A stretch of 64,000 nt of DNA from Odontocerum albicorne (GCA_949825065.1 OX463842.1:53268034-53332033), one strand, 5' to 3'. Counted from the stretch's first letter, positions 41,885 to 52,694 are shown. Numbers and translations are program-made. The notes: generated by a model from the letters alone, not told the origin.

Positions 41885-44500
41885 TGCATGAATGTCTCCT
41901 GTTATATAAAGAGTGTCTGCTGCTAAAGTTAGCTTATTCGTTTGGAAAAATATCAGCTAGGATTCTTCTCATACTGCTAGGCGGTGCCGAGAATATATCC
42001 AAAGTGTCGTTCAGTTGGTTCAATATCTCTATACCACGCGTGACTGAGTGTTTAGCCATGCTATTCGTCCTGTAAGTTGGTATGTAGAACAGAGGATGAT
42101 TTCTTGCACGGCTATATTTATTAGGTACATATAATGTATGTAGTATATTATACTTAGTGCTTCTGGAATCGCGGGACAGTTAAAGCAATCTCGAAAAACC
42201 TTTAGTAGGAATATTGCAATATATTCTTGCCTTCCTGTTTCGAGGCTTCTATAGTTACTCACCGTGAGAAGTTCGACATGGTGCGCACATTTTAGGTAAT
42301 CGCCCTTTGTTCTGTACCATAGATATCTGAGGATTTTATATTGTTTTTATATTTGAACTGTTGAGGAGCCCAAACTGTAGATGCATATTCTAATTTGGTT
42401 CTAATAAGATAATTATATAAGTTTCAAATATATCGGTACTGTTAAATTCTCTTGAGAAGTTTGTAACAGTCCGATATCAAATGCGGGATACGGTTAACGA
42501 ACGTGAGTCTGACATCAAAAGTTACGCCCAAGTCTTGGAATTCAAAAACTCTGTGTAATGCTACTCCCTGTATAGTATACTGATGATGGATTGGTGAAAA
42601 CGATCGACTATAGCAGTGTTCCCCAACCTTTTTAGACCTGTGGACCGGTAAAAAAAGGAAAAAAAAATTCGTGGACCACTAATACTGAAATAAAAATGTT
42701 TTTTTTATTTAATATTTTTAAAATCTCATATTGAGACAGATGGACATATGTAACTATAATTGACAAATATACATATAACAGTTAAACAATTTTAATTGTA
42801 ACATTGTCTGATACAATTAAAATTTAACAAAAACAATGGGGTTTTTGCAACAAACTAATGCGAAACCTGCTGTTGCATCTTTGCTAATATGTTGGATATT
42901 CTTGGCTGCAGTGCTGTCTCTGACAGATGAAGTGCTGCATTCACGCCCAGTCTATTCCTTTGTTTCGATTTTATTGAGGACATGGATGAAAATCCTATAT
43001 TTAATATTTTTGCATGGCTAATTTCTTTAAATTTGGCATACTGTTTACGGCCCGGCGGAAAGTTTCTGCGGCCCGGCACCAGGCTGCGGACCACTGGTTG
43101 GGGAACACTGGACTATAGGATACACAGACACGTGTATTAATGTTGAACAGGAGCTGGTTTTGCTCAGTCCAGGAGACTAGGGAGTCTAGGTCCTGTTGTA
43201 ACTGTGCACAGTCGGGAGGTGAATTAATCTTTTGGAAAATTTTCAAGTTGTTATCGAACAATAAACATGTCGAGTGACTTATGGAATTTTGAATATCGTC
43301 TATTAATATGACGAATAGCAGGAGACTTAAATCAGATCCTTGTGGTATACCAGATCTTGCGATGAGTTCCACAGAATACTTGTTCCGTATTGTTACGTAT
43401 TGAGATCTTTTTTTTAGGTATGATGCAAATAATCCAATTAAATTATCGCTGAAGCCAAGGTTATACATTTTCTTAAGTAATATATCGTGATCAACTGTGT
43501 CGAAGCCTTTTTGAAAGTTTGTGTATATTACGTCCGTTTGGGAAAGTTCGTCTTAATTTGACGCAATCTGCTGTGTGAGGAAGAGAAGGCTAGTAACAGT
43601 CGATCGTAAGGGCAAAAGACATGCTGGTTTCCAATAAGCCTTGATGATATTTGGTGGCTCAATTGGTTGCACAGTACAGTTTCGAATTTTTTTGGAAGCA
43701 TAGAGATAACTGCTACAGATATGTAATTGTGAAAGTCTAACGGTTCTCCCGATTTGAAGATAGGGCAGACCCTCGTTGTCTTCCAGCTTACGGGAAATGT
43801 ATTGGTGTTTATGCTCAAGTTAAATATGTAGCAAAGGGATCACACACGTATTCCGCAGACTTTGAAAATGTCTTCTAATAACTCGTCAAGTCCGATAGCT
43901 TTGTCGGTTTGCAAGGAGTTTATGTTTTTCGACACTTTTTTTTTTTCTCAGAAATAGAATGGAGCGATATGCCTCTGCTATCTAATGAACTGCTTAATAT
44001 ATATATTTAGATCATATTTAGCCGTCGAATGCAGGTAAATTGATATTGTCCAAAATTTTCTGCAATCTTTTGGGGGTCTTCGATTATACGGTCTCCCAGT
44101 TACATAGATTCGAAGCTAGTTTTGTTCGTTTTTTTATTCTTCGCATGATTCCAAAGATTCGAAGAGTCTATTCGGATGTCGGTCTCTGTCATGAATAAAT
44201 ACTCGTAATATTCATGGCGCGATTGTTTTATTTGAGTTTTTAATTTATCTCTCAGCCTCGAGTATTCTAAGTAGTCAGCCTGGTTTCTGCTTTGAAGATA
44301 ATTCTTATGAAGTTTGTTTTTATTTTCTAGTTCTCTGATTATATCAACATTGATATAAACTGGATAATTGGGCAAATTTAATAGATTATGTTTCTGTGGG
44401 ATGCAGATATCTAGCGTTCCGTAAATGACACTATGGAAGTACTCTACGGCTTCGTCAATATTATCTATACTATATATATATGATACAGAGTGCTCCAATC
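41885..44500 (-). pseudogene. Jockey/CR1-like LINE ORF2 relic, split by a hAT element
   Basis: Minus strand in order: linker before the RT (44498-44100, with YLEYSRLRDKLKTQIKQSR), RT start (WKTTRVCPIFKSGEPLDFHN at 43790), YTNFQKGFDTVDHDILLKK with a frameshift, the RT palm with RSGIPQGSDLSLLLFVIL, the catalytic box, then (after the hAT insert) HRVFEFQDLGVTFDVRLTF and TKLEYASTVW, and a C-terminus matching the copy at 49440 (ETGRQEYIAIFLLK). The catalytic box reads LLFDNNLK where FADD is expected, so both aspartates are lost. Many stops. No endonuclease domain; 5'-truncated near 44500. Confidence 0.85.
42614..43110 (-). mobile_element. 497-bp non-autonomous hAT element with perfect 8-bp target duplication
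   Basis: It starts cagtgttccccaacc and ends ggttggggaacactg, a 15-bp perfect inverted repeat, and is bordered by gactatag on both sides (42606-42613 and 43111-43118). An 8-bp duplication and CAG...CTG ends define hAT. On the minus strand a remnant of the transposase C-terminus is readable: KSKQRNRLGVNAALHLSET, LQPRISNILAKMQQ, as in hAT proteins of the ZBED5-like group, so it is an internally deleted copy. It sits inside the LINE reverse transcriptase. Confidence 0.92.
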
Positions 44501-44579
44501 GAAATGTAGTAAAATGTTATTTAAAAGTAAAATGTTTGCCTTATAGTAGTAATATGTAGGGTAGGAGTCACGCAGGGAG

Positions 44580-45010
44580 ATTTGTATTTCAATTGGATCA
44601 ATTATTGTATACATTTAAGAGATATGGGTGGTGTGTGCAGCTTTAGAAAGTCCTTGAAGTCAACCTTTTTTTGGAAAGTGTCATCAAAATTTATGATTAC
44701 ATATGAACACATATAAAGTAGACTCCACCTTAAGCCGAATGTGCTACTTTCACCTATTGGAAGATATACAAAGATTTCTTTGTAATTAAATTGATAAGTT
44801 TTCTGCAGTTTTCTTACCAAAAATGTTTTTCTTAACATATAAAGATGTAGGGAAGTTTCGCATGGCCGTAATTACCACTTATATATCCTTACACTTAATT
44901 TTTTTTATAACATTTTTGATCAGTCAAGATTGGTGCAATTTAATACTTAGTTAAATCGCCCTTTAGGAGTGACCGATGTCTAAACGGCGCTTGCTAAATT
45001 GTCCTGTTAT
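44580..45010 (+). pseudogene. LINE polymerase end (family E) and 3' region
   Basis: Plus strand: LRDMGGVCSFRKSLKSTFF, parallel to FRYMGGVCSFRKHLKTTIF at 25420 (-). After it come a stop and AT-rich 3' sequence, including ttaaatcgccctttaggagt, ending in a ttattattattatta tail near 45010. Confidence 0.6.
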
Positions 45011-45059
45011 TATTATTATTATTGAAGAAGGAAAAAGTTTATTTCTTGTCATTTATTGT

Positions 45060-45600
45060 ATAAATAACCGCCAGCCAGCACGGTTATTATACACCAATAC
45101 AATTAATAACACTAATCCAATCACATAGGGCCAGCTTTTTATACTAATTTTAATCTCCGGAAACTTATTTAACGGGAAAGGCAAAAATGGAATACTTAGC
45201 AACAGTGGTGTGTATACACTTTTATGTGCTGACTGTGATAATTTCTTCATAGAAAAGACAGGAAGATCTTTTGAAGAGATTCCGTGAACACAAATCCGCC
45301 TTAACAAATCCTCTAATTTATTCAGAAATGACTAATCATTGTCACCGTGAAAACCATACTTTTTCTATCGATGATGCCAAATTCTCACATATCAGAAGCA
45401 ACGGAAATAAATCGGACAGATTAGAGGGCCTAGAAATTTCTAAGTTAGTGCATCGAGGTGAACATCTGGCAAACACATATATACCAAGAATCTCTCCGCT
45501 GCTCGCCGAAGTCGTCCCACGCCTCTCCCAGCCTCCAGTTCCCAGCCCGAATGTTTACCGTTAAAAGCGTGTACCTCGGTACCAGTTCGAATATAATTCA
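45060..45600 (+). pseudogene. Penelope-like element, GIY-YIG endonuclease end
   Basis: Plus strand: GKGKNGILSNSGVYTLLCAD, CDNFFIEKTGRSFEE, frameshift near 45275, RFREHKSALTNPLIYSEMTN, HCHRENHTFSIDD, LEGLEI. The order GVY (for GIY), FFI (for YIG) about ten residues later, TGRSF, RF.EH, H.H, E is that of the C-terminal GIY-YIG nuclease of Penelope-like retroelements, which cuts target DNA for insertion. The YIG glycine is replaced and a frameshift breaks the domain. The upstream reverse transcriptase is missing. Confidence 0.8.
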
Positions 45601-45766
45601 GTTTCGTTTGCGCTCCCCTGATGATGAGGTGAAATCCTTGAAACCGGTAGGGTTATACCGTTACAAAAAGTGGAATAAGCAGTGTTTGATCAAACAAATT
45701 ACAATGTCTTTAAACCTCCACAATGTTAAAGACTTAACTATAAATAATATAAAAGCACTTATTTAG
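45601..45766 (+). ncRNA. Penelope-like 3' tail with hammerhead-like core
   Basis: Starts with tttcgtttgcgctcccctga. Core ctgatga (fits CUGANGA), a short gagg/cctt helix, gaaac, then a perfect cggta/taccg hairpin followed by gttac. It resembles a hammerhead ribozyme, but one extra base next to each of the two helices and no obvious helix I make activity doubtful. The same tail is inverted at 39469-39573 and 46455-46560, and repeated at 39599-39704. Confidence 0.45.
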
Positions 45767-45769
45767 ACG

Positions 45770-46220
45770 TGATCATTAACAACTTGAACAAATAACAATT
45801 ACAAAATTATTTTTTTTAAATATGAGAATCACTTTTTTATATTCAAATGAGTTATATTTGCATGATGTAAATCGTTCGTGAAAATGTCTCGATTAATAGT
45901 GGTTACGGAACAGCGCTTTGCGTATTACTCCTCAAATTCGTGTTTTAAAATATTTGCCAAAGTAAAAATAAATTATGCATAACACGGTTTTATTCTAGTT
46001 TACACAAAATTGCAAAACTCATTATTGTAGGCCCTGAAATTGAGGTAATTTTCGGAACATTTTACCAGTTAACGAATGTGCGTGCAGGTTTATGTTGCTT
46101 TTTGTATTATACATAAGTTGAAATAAATTTCAGGAGGAATATAATGGTTCAAATAGCGATATTTTACACGCAGAGACAATAAAATTACAAGGCAAAGTGT
46201 ATCATTACCCTAATACTGCC
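45770..46220. other. AT-rich, nothing recognised
   Basis: No supported feature. Confidence 0.4.
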
Positions 46221-46224
46221 AAGT

Positions 46225-46375
46225 CACCAGCCAGCAGGGGCAGTTTGAAAGTTTTTGCTCGATCCTTGGATCGCTACATTATGCTGGTCGAACGGGCCGG
46301 TTCTCTTTCGCGTGCAATTTATGCAGGACACTCGGGTGGTCAAACCGATGGGCAACCGTAACAGTCTCATTCGTA
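46225..46375. other. GC-richer single-copy island
   Basis: aagtcaccagccagcagggg, ttgctcgatccttggatcgc, gaacgggccggttctctttc, acactcgggtggtcaaaccg. No ORF; no match elsewhere in the window. Unidentified; it contrasts with the AT-rich flanks. Confidence 0.35.
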
Positions 46376-46454
46376 GTTATACACAGATTAATAGTTCATT
46401 AATGCGAAAAAAATAAACATAATTATTATTTATAGTTAAGGTTTTGTTTTATTT

Positions 46455-46630
46455 TATTTATTTTATCAAACACTGTTAATTCCACTTTTTGTAACGGTGT
46501 AACCTTGCCGGTTTCAATGCTTACACCTCATCATCAGGGGAGCACAAACATGTCTCCTTGTTTGTAAATCTCGTTAATACCGTTACAAAAAGTGGATTAA
46601 ACATTTTTTGATAAAACAAATTACAAAACA
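46455..46630 (-). mobile_element. Penelope-like 3' tail, inverted, with partial plus-strand repeat
   Basis: The minus-strand copy at 46455-46560 has tgtttgtgctcccctgatga, tgaggtgtaagcattgaaac, cggcaaggttacaccg; a shorter plus-strand end (ataccgttacaaaaagtgga, ttaaacattttttgataaaa) follows at 46585-46630. Arms are less alike than those at 39469. Confidence 0.65.
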
Positions 46631-46634
46631 TAAT

Positions 46635-47040
46635 TATGTTTAACTTTATTTTTGAATAATTTTCTTCAACTACATGCTTCTAAATATAAGAAACAATTAA
46701 CGCTATTAAATTATGTTTTTTGGCCTCAAAACTGCTTCTAGTTAATGAGAGATTAAACATTACCAAAATTTGTAATTCAACTGTAATTAAAAACATTAAT
46801 TTGTTTAAAAAAATAGTGATGACCGACTCTTTTTGTAAAATTTGAAAAATATTTACCGGGGATAAAAAATATATGTAGAAAATATTTGCGCGATTTCGAT
46901 ATACTCGTATAATATTTGGTAGTCAAATAATTAAATCAAACGCATACTCGTTTTGCAATTATATTACGTTACGTGTTCCATGCAACACAAACTGGCGGCT
47001 TTTTTTCTACGTGGAATATTCAACCAAAGAGATTAGTGAA
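46635..47040. other. AT-rich, nothing recognised
   Basis: No supported feature. Confidence 0.4.
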
Positions 47041-47044
47041 ACCA

Positions 47045-47240
47045 GAAGTGCTAGATGAAACCAGGCTGGAATCGGGTTTTTAAATCCCAATTGTTATCAA
47101 ATATTAATAAAATACAAGCACAATTTACAAAGCGCCATTTGAAGAGCACATTCTCCTTAAGAGAGCTGTAATTGAATCCGCAACCTTCGGGTTGAAAGAC
47201 AAGCGTCTTGCCAACTAGGCCATGGAGGCCAAGCATATTT
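47045..47240 (-). mobile_element. tRNA-derived SINE
   Basis: Minus strand: ggcctccatggcctagttgg, caagacgcttgtctttcaac, ccgaaggttgcggattcaat (B box), followed by a body with gcgctttgtaaattgtgctt and aacccgattccagcctggtt. It combines a SINE-B-type head with family C body words. Confidence 0.6.
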
Positions 47241-47339
47241 TTTACATTTTTTTGATAAATGAAATTAAAATAGATTTTACAGTAAAATAAAATATAAAAA
47301 ACTGACTCAAATTTTCAAAGCCTTTACTAACCGTCAGTT

Positions 47340-47875
47340 CATGTCAAAAAATACTGAATTGGTTGAATGTAAAAACACGTAAGATTAATATTTTTCACTT
47401 TTGTATAATATTAACTGTCCCGTCACCCCTTCTTATCTCGCTGAAAATATTCAGCGTCTTTTCAATCATGTCCTTGTGTTATAATCAAGTAGATATTGTT
47501 TATGGGCTTTCCCAGTTCTTTATTTATTTACGTTGTCTTATACTGTCCACGCAGTGAAACTCTGGAACCAGTTATCAATTTATATAAGACTTGTTCTGTT
47601 ATTAAAATGTTTTATGATTGAAAAACTCTTAATTTTATGTCAGAAATGTTATGTGTTTGATTTGCAATATCTTTTGATTTATGATATCTCACTTTTCTTG
47701 TTAATATTTATATTTTTTATGAATTTTATACAAATTATTAATAATTTTAAAATTTTTTGCACCACGTTACTTCCTTTATTTACTGTTGAGCTGTTTGGTT
47801 GGAATATATTGCCTCTTGGCCATAAGCTAAGTAAAGTGCTACAAAATGAAGTGTTAAAGTAATAAATATTCTTCT
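47340..47875 (+). pseudogene. LINE C-terminus and 3' end (family D)
   Basis: Plus strand: CPVTPSYLAENIQRLF, then SYTVHAVKLWNQLSIYIRL and LKCFMIEKLLI, parallel to HAVRLWN..INIRLAPSLACFK at 38560 (-). The rest to 47875 is AT-rich 3' sequence ending in gtgttaaagtaataaat. Confidence 0.6.
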
Positions 47876-48114
47876 TTATCCCGTGTTTAATGCTAAACCG
47901 GTTTTTTTATGCGATACTTATATCTTAAAGGGCACTTCGCTATCTCCCCGCGATCACCAGTTTCTTCCGACTTCCATCATTCTTTCTAGCAACATGTCCA
48001 AATAAATGTAAAAAACTCCTTTAAAATTATTTTTTTGAATCAGCAGCAATAAACCTGACTTCGGCCCTGCTTACGAATCCTTGGTCTAGGCCCGAATTAT
48101 ATTTTATTAAAATT

Positions 48115-48350
48115 GCTCCTTGCCTCGAAATGTCTGTTGCCAAGTGCTAGAACAGATTCCGGTACAAGACAAGCGCGGTGATTGCACAAAAACACTCGAC
48201 TTGTTTCGCACAAAAATTAGTCTTAATGCTCGCGACGTCGCTAAGTTTTGCGGCTCAGAAAGCAATTGTAGTGGGCACATTACGAGTATACTCCAAGTTA
48301 GACAAACAAACTTCCAGCGTTGTTCTGCAGTTTAATTTAACGAGTAAACA
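48115..48350 (+). other. GC-richer patch with two short overlapping ORFs
   Basis: Frames at 48120-48335 and 48178-48384 overlap. Composition is more balanced than the flanks, but neither peptide has a recognised domain. Coding is not supported. Confidence 0.3.
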
Positions 48351-48555
48351 TGTAACTGGTAAATTTTGCTTAAATATATCTTAATTAAGCACAACAATTT
48401 TACTTCATCGCGCGCTCAATGCTGAGTGTCGTGGTTCGTTACTACGTCTAAAACTTGCACCTGTCTCCACCTTTCCCGGTCCTCGGTCACATTGAATAAA
48501 GTGTGTAAAGTGAATAATGCCAAGTCATTTATTTGATCCGTCATATTATTTGCCT

Positions 48556-49135
48556 GTTTGCGCCACCTCATATTTGTACCCGCAATCGAATCTCTTTCAG
48601 AAGCTGTTCATAGCCTGGATAGTGACCTGCTCATAACCTGGATAGTGACCTGTTTGCGCCACCTCATATTTGGTCTAGCAATCGAATCTCTCTCAGAAGC
48701 TGTTCATAACCTGGATAGTGACCTGTTTGCGCCACTTCATATTTGTACCCGCAATCGAATCTCTTTCAGAAGCTGTTCATAGCCTGGATAGTGACCTGTT
48801 CATAACCTGGATAGTGACCTGTTTGCAAAACCTCATATTTGGTCCCACAATCGAATCTCTCTCAAAAGCTGTTCATAACCTGGATAGTGAGCTGTTTGCG
48901 CCACCTCATATTTGTACCCGCAATCGAATCTCTTTGAGAAGCTGTTCATAGCCTGGATAGTGACCTGTTTGCGCCACCTCATATTTGGTCCCGCAATCGA
49001 ATCTCTCTCAGAAGCTGTTCATAGCCTGGATAGTGACATGTTTGCGCCACCTCATATTTGGTCCCACAATCGAATCTCTCTCAGAAGCTGTTCATAACCT
49101 GGATAGTGACCTGTTTGCGCCACCTCATATTTGTC
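48556..49135 (+). repeat. 73-bp minisatellite, 8 copies, some extended to 96 bp
   Basis: gtttgc(g/a) at 48556, 48652, 48725, 48821, 48894, 48967, 49040 and 49113. Spacings 96, 73, 96, 73, 73, 73, 73. The 96-bp form carries an extra copy of tcataacctggatagtgacc plus three bases. The first four units form a 169-bp higher-order repeat. Confidence 0.95.
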
Positions 49136-49139
49136 GACC

Positions 49140-49435
49140 TTTCACAGAGTTGTTCGCCTAGTAATGTATTTCCAATTCACACTTCTTAGCATTAAAGCTA
49201 TTTTTCTATTTGGTCTTCCAAGAAGCTGATTGCACTTGTAAATGCTGAGATTTTTTATTTTTCCGTGTAATATTGAGCACCTTCTGCTTATAACAGTCGC
49301 ATACTTCTTAAGAATCGTCAGAAGACCTCCTTTATTAAGCCAATATATGATATTTAGTTAAGATTATATATCACAGAAGCAGACTCCAGGCTGCATCTTT
49401 TCAAATCATCAGTATTTGAATAGTCTTGTTATTCT
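49140..49435. other. Nothing recognised
   Basis: AT-rich single-copy sequence between the array and the LINE end. Confidence 0.4.
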
Positions 49436-49439
49436 CATT

Positions 49440-49815
49440 AGGAATCCCGGCGGAAACCTCGAAACAAGAAGGCAAGAATCCATTGCGATATTCCTACTTA
49501 AGGGTTTTCAAGGTTGCTTTAACCATCCCGCGATTCTAGAAACACTAAGTTTACATGTACCTAATAAATATAGCCGTGCAAGGAATTACCCTCTGTTTTA
49601 CATACCAACTTACAGGACAAATATCATGGCTAAACACTCAGTCACGCGTGGTATAGAGATATTGAAGCAACTGAATGACACTGATGATATATTTTCGGTA
49701 TCGCCTAGCAGTATGAGAAGAATCCTGGCTGATATTCTTCCTAACGAATAAGCTAACTCTAGAAGCAGACCCTATTTGTGTAATAGGAGAAATCCGTGCA
49801 AAGTGGATAAAAAAA
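49440..49815 (+). pseudogene. Jockey/CR1-like LINE ORF2 C-terminus
   Basis: Open frame ending at 49751: ETRRQESIAIFLLKGFQGCF, NHPAILETLSLHVPNKYSRA, RNYPLFYIPTYRTNIMAKHS, SVSPSSMRRILADILPNE. It is the same family as the minus-strand relic at 41885-44500, whose C-terminus is more damaged. The 3' end (ctaactctagaagcagaccc) is followed by an A-rich stretch. 5'-truncated. Confidence 0.8.
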
Positions 49816-49819
49816 AATA

Positions 49820-50325
49820 TTTATTTATAAAAGATTTTTTACAATCTCGTTAATACGATAATCAAAGGCAAGATGAGAGTCGTAGTAAACTCCAAGTTCA
49901 CGCGTTACTTCTAAATGTTGACGATAATTACAGAACACTCTATTCTAAGATTGTTCTGTTATTATGGCCCCGAGAATATTATGCCCTGTTCTTAAAGGGT
50001 TATTGTCCAGCATTTTCCCTTATAACTAACAACTTGTTCAATAATAGTTTCGTGTGTCCTCATCTTAATCTTCCTTGTGCAAACATGGGAAACTTTAAGC
50101 TTAACGAGTTGATATGCTTCATTATTTTATAAAACAAACACACAACACCAAGGTTTGCGTTTTTTTATTATACATATATGCCGATAAGAGACATGATTTT
50201 TTTATTGATAACGTTTTGATAGAGCGTTAAGTAAAATATCTTTGTTCTACAGAGGGTTATTATTTCGTTTTTTTTTTCATCATAACTGGTATATTTTTTA
50301 TGAACCCACTTACTTATGCTAAATA
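49820..50325. other. Nothing recognised
   Basis: AT-rich; no supported feature. Confidence 0.4.
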
Positions 50326-50329
50326 AAGT

Positions 50330-50700
50330 ATACTTATTTATACATATATATATACCATCACGATGTCTCCCTGTCGGAGCATGCAGAGAGGAGAGTTTTT
50401 GTAAACTTTCCTATCGCGACATACACCTTTCGCCTCTTCTTCGTCCATGCACCTTCCTGTACAACTTATACGGTTTGTCCGATTTTTTATATATCCTTTT
50501 TACACCATGCACTTGATCCAACTATACTTTTTTCATGATCCAACCATACCTTTTCCTCATATTGGCGCTAAATATTTTTTTTTGTTAGTCTTTCATAATT
50601 CATTCGTTCCACATAACCAAACCATCTCAGCGTGCTCTACTTAGTCTTACTTAACACACCATTCAACCTTAAGTTCATATTCACCCCTAATCATGTATAC
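50330..50700 (-). pseudogene. RTE-type LINE C-terminal fragment (WFGHVERM family)
   Basis: Minus strand: LRWFGYVERMNYERLTKK, then a small tandem duplication of ggttggatcatgaaaaaagt-like sequence, then DEEEAKGVCRDRKV-type residues in shifted frames and a final CSDRET. Same family as 19985, 21740 and 31640. Confidence 0.7.
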
Positions 50701-50837
50701 ACAAAAATATGTTCAAACACAGATATTTTCTTTCGGATAATGTTTGCTGTACTCGTATACTTACTTTGGTTAAATATATACTAAAATATATGTACATGTA
50801 TACAAGCTGATAATTATATTTGCATGTATGTAGATAG

Positions 50838-51660
50838 TATAAACTCCAACTGTCCCAGGAACTTAAGGTAAACGACCATAGACAACGCTGTGTGTTCGCT
50901 GATTGGGCTCTGGAGCAGTAGAAGTTGACCCAAATTACGCCAAAAAAAATCATCTTTAGCGACGAGGCCCATTTTTGGATGAATGGATATGTGAACAAGC
51001 AAAATTGTCGGATTTGGGACGATACCAATCCACATGAGATACACCAGCAACAAATGCGTCCCGAGAAAGACACTGTTTGGTGCGGATTTTGGTCTGTCGG
51101 AATCATCGGTCCGTACTTCTTCCAAAACGAAACTGGCATTGCCATAACCGTCAACGGCGAGTGCTACAGATCGATTATAAGCAGCTTATTGTGGTCTAAA
51201 CTGGATGATATGGATACCGACGACATGTGGTTCCAACAGGATGGCGCTACGTGTCACACAGCGCATGCCACGATGGACATTCTGCACGAGCAATTTGAGG
51301 GCATGGTTATTTCGCGCGGCGGTGACGTGAACTGGCCACCGAGATCGTGCGATTTAACGCCTTAAGACTTCTTCCTTTGGAATTATCTTAAATCGCAGGT
51401 ATATGCGTATAAAACGCAAACAATTTATGCCCTCAAAACCAACATAATGAACGCCATCCAGCAAACTCATTTATGTGACAAAGTCATCGAAAATTCGACC
51501 TCCCGAATACATGCCACCAAGCAAAGCCGTGGCGGACATAGGAACAACGTTATATTTCATAGTTAATGCCATAAAACATTCTTTCAAATAAAAAAAAATT
51601 GTGGATATCTTACACATAACTTGTTTTATTGACATTTAAAAATTGAGCGTCTTTATTGAA
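50838..51660 (+). pseudogene. Tc1/mariner-like DDE transposase, truncated with stops
   Basis: Reads VFADWALEQ, stop, then IIFSDEAHFWMNGYVNKQN, KDTVWCGFWSVGIIGPYFF, MWFQQDGATCHTAH, VNWPPRSCDLTP, stop, DFFLWNYLK. The D of FSDEAH, the D of QQDGATCH and the D of SCDLTP form the DDE/D triad; about 36 residues lie between the second and third. This is a family widespread in insects that would cut and paste DNA. Stops near 50928 and at 51363 and loss of the N-terminal DNA-binding part make it dead. A terminal-repeat-like end (gcgtctttattgaaagacac) lies near 51645; the left end is missing. Confidence 0.88.
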
Positions 51661-51709
51661 AGACACTGTATATTTACTTTGCTGAAATCGTTTTATACCC
51701 AGAACAACA

Positions 51710-52045
51710 AGCGACTGAAAAAACTCTTAATTTCTAGTCAATAAAATAACGTGTTTCATTCCTGATTTTTATTTTCCTTTCCTCTCCACCATCCCTTCCT
51801 TTTCTTTTGATTGATAATATCTCACTTTATATGAAAAAGAATGTTCGGATGATTGTCCGTCTGTGTGGGGTTCGTGGGCATATGCTCACGTATGTTATGT
51901 GTTTATAGATTTCGTGGGGATGGATAGTCATTTGAATGATTTATGCGACCACGTAACTTGCTTTTGTCTGGTTGGTTGGAAGAGATTGTCGCCTTTGCTC
52001 GCCAGATTGTATTTGCAATAAAAGTGTTAAATAAATAAATAAACA
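51710..52045 (+). mobile_element. LINE 3' end (family D), copy
   Basis: gcgactgaaaaaactcttaa (RLKKLLI), then the 3' untranslated part: cctctccaccatcccttcct, tgattgtccgtctgtgtggg, ttgtctggttggttggaaga, gccagattgtatttgcaata, ending in taaataaataaa. It is the reverse complement of 38180-38530. Confidence 0.85.
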
Positions 52046-52319
52046 TGACAGAACTTTTGGATAAAACTCTTTCTATGGTATTCAAGTTCTTAAAAAAAAA
52101 AAAGAGTTTTTGTTACTTCAAATATCAGTATTTATCCTACATAATGTCTCACCAAATTTTAATGACTTTTGATTATAAATAACACCAAATTACTCGGGAT
52201 AACTCTATCCAATATCGAGAGCAAAGAAAGTTGGACGATATATCGGGGCCAAAGTAAGGAGTTCCGCAGTGTGAGATTTCTTTTTATTATTGAATAAAGC
52301 CAAGAGAAAAGTAATAGTC

Positions 52320-52505
52320 ACAGGCCGCAGTCGGAGCCTGTAGTCGGAGTTGGCACGGCACGGCGGCCGAATGGGCTCGTTGCCGCGCGCCGTAATAAGG
52401 CCCGATATACGGGCCATTCGCCGCCCGGGCTCCCCCGCCGGATGCCGGCTGGACGGGCCGTTTAATTAGCCGGCCCGCTCGTATTGACTCAGCTGCATCA
52501 AAGAA
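52320..52505. other. CpG-rich single-copy island
   Basis: Very GC-rich for this window: ggcacggcacggcggccgaa, gccgcccgggctcccccgcc, ggatgccggctggacgggcc, then tttaattagccggcccgctc. Two minus-strand frames are open (to 52529 and 52417) but lack recognised domains. The homeodomain-like tttaattag within a CpG island suggests a regulatory element; this is inference. Confidence 0.4.
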
Positions 52506-52574
52506 AAACCTAGTAAACTTAATTAACAAAAAACAGATAACTTGTATAAGGTCTTTCGAAATGTTGTGCTACGT

Positions 52575-52690
52575 GCTTTGGCTTCTGATGTTGACGTTTC
52601 AATCACAGTTCGCAGTTTTCATCTTCAAGGCTTCAAGATGAAAACTGTAACGTTTTCGAAACGTCAGCTTTAGAAGCCAAAACATGCAGT
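52575..52690. ncRNA. Inverted repeat with hammerhead-like core
   Basis: The right arm reads ggcttcaagatgaaaactg, taacgttttcgaaacgtcag, ctttagaagcc. It has gaaaac/gttttc as helix II, then gaaac and gtc, and ggcttc/gaagcc as an outer helix. The conserved CUGANGA is degenerate (ttcaaga). The left arm (52578-52625) is a partial complement carrying ttgaagatgaaaactg. The layout resembles the tails of Penelope-like elements, as at 39469, but sequence and helix lengths differ. Confidence 0.4.
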
Positions 52691-52694
52691 ACAA

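Noticed and set aside
42836..43021. Plus-strand ORF of 61 codons inside the hAT element
   Set aside because: The opposite strand carries the recognisable transposase C-terminus.
44602..44838. Minus-strand ORF of 78 codons
   Set aside because: The plus strand over the same bases encodes the recognisable LINE C-terminus GGVCSFRKSLKS; the minus frame has no family match.
45053..45307. Minus-strand ORF of 84 codons
   Set aside because: Antisense of the Penelope-like GIY-YIG fragment read on the plus strand.
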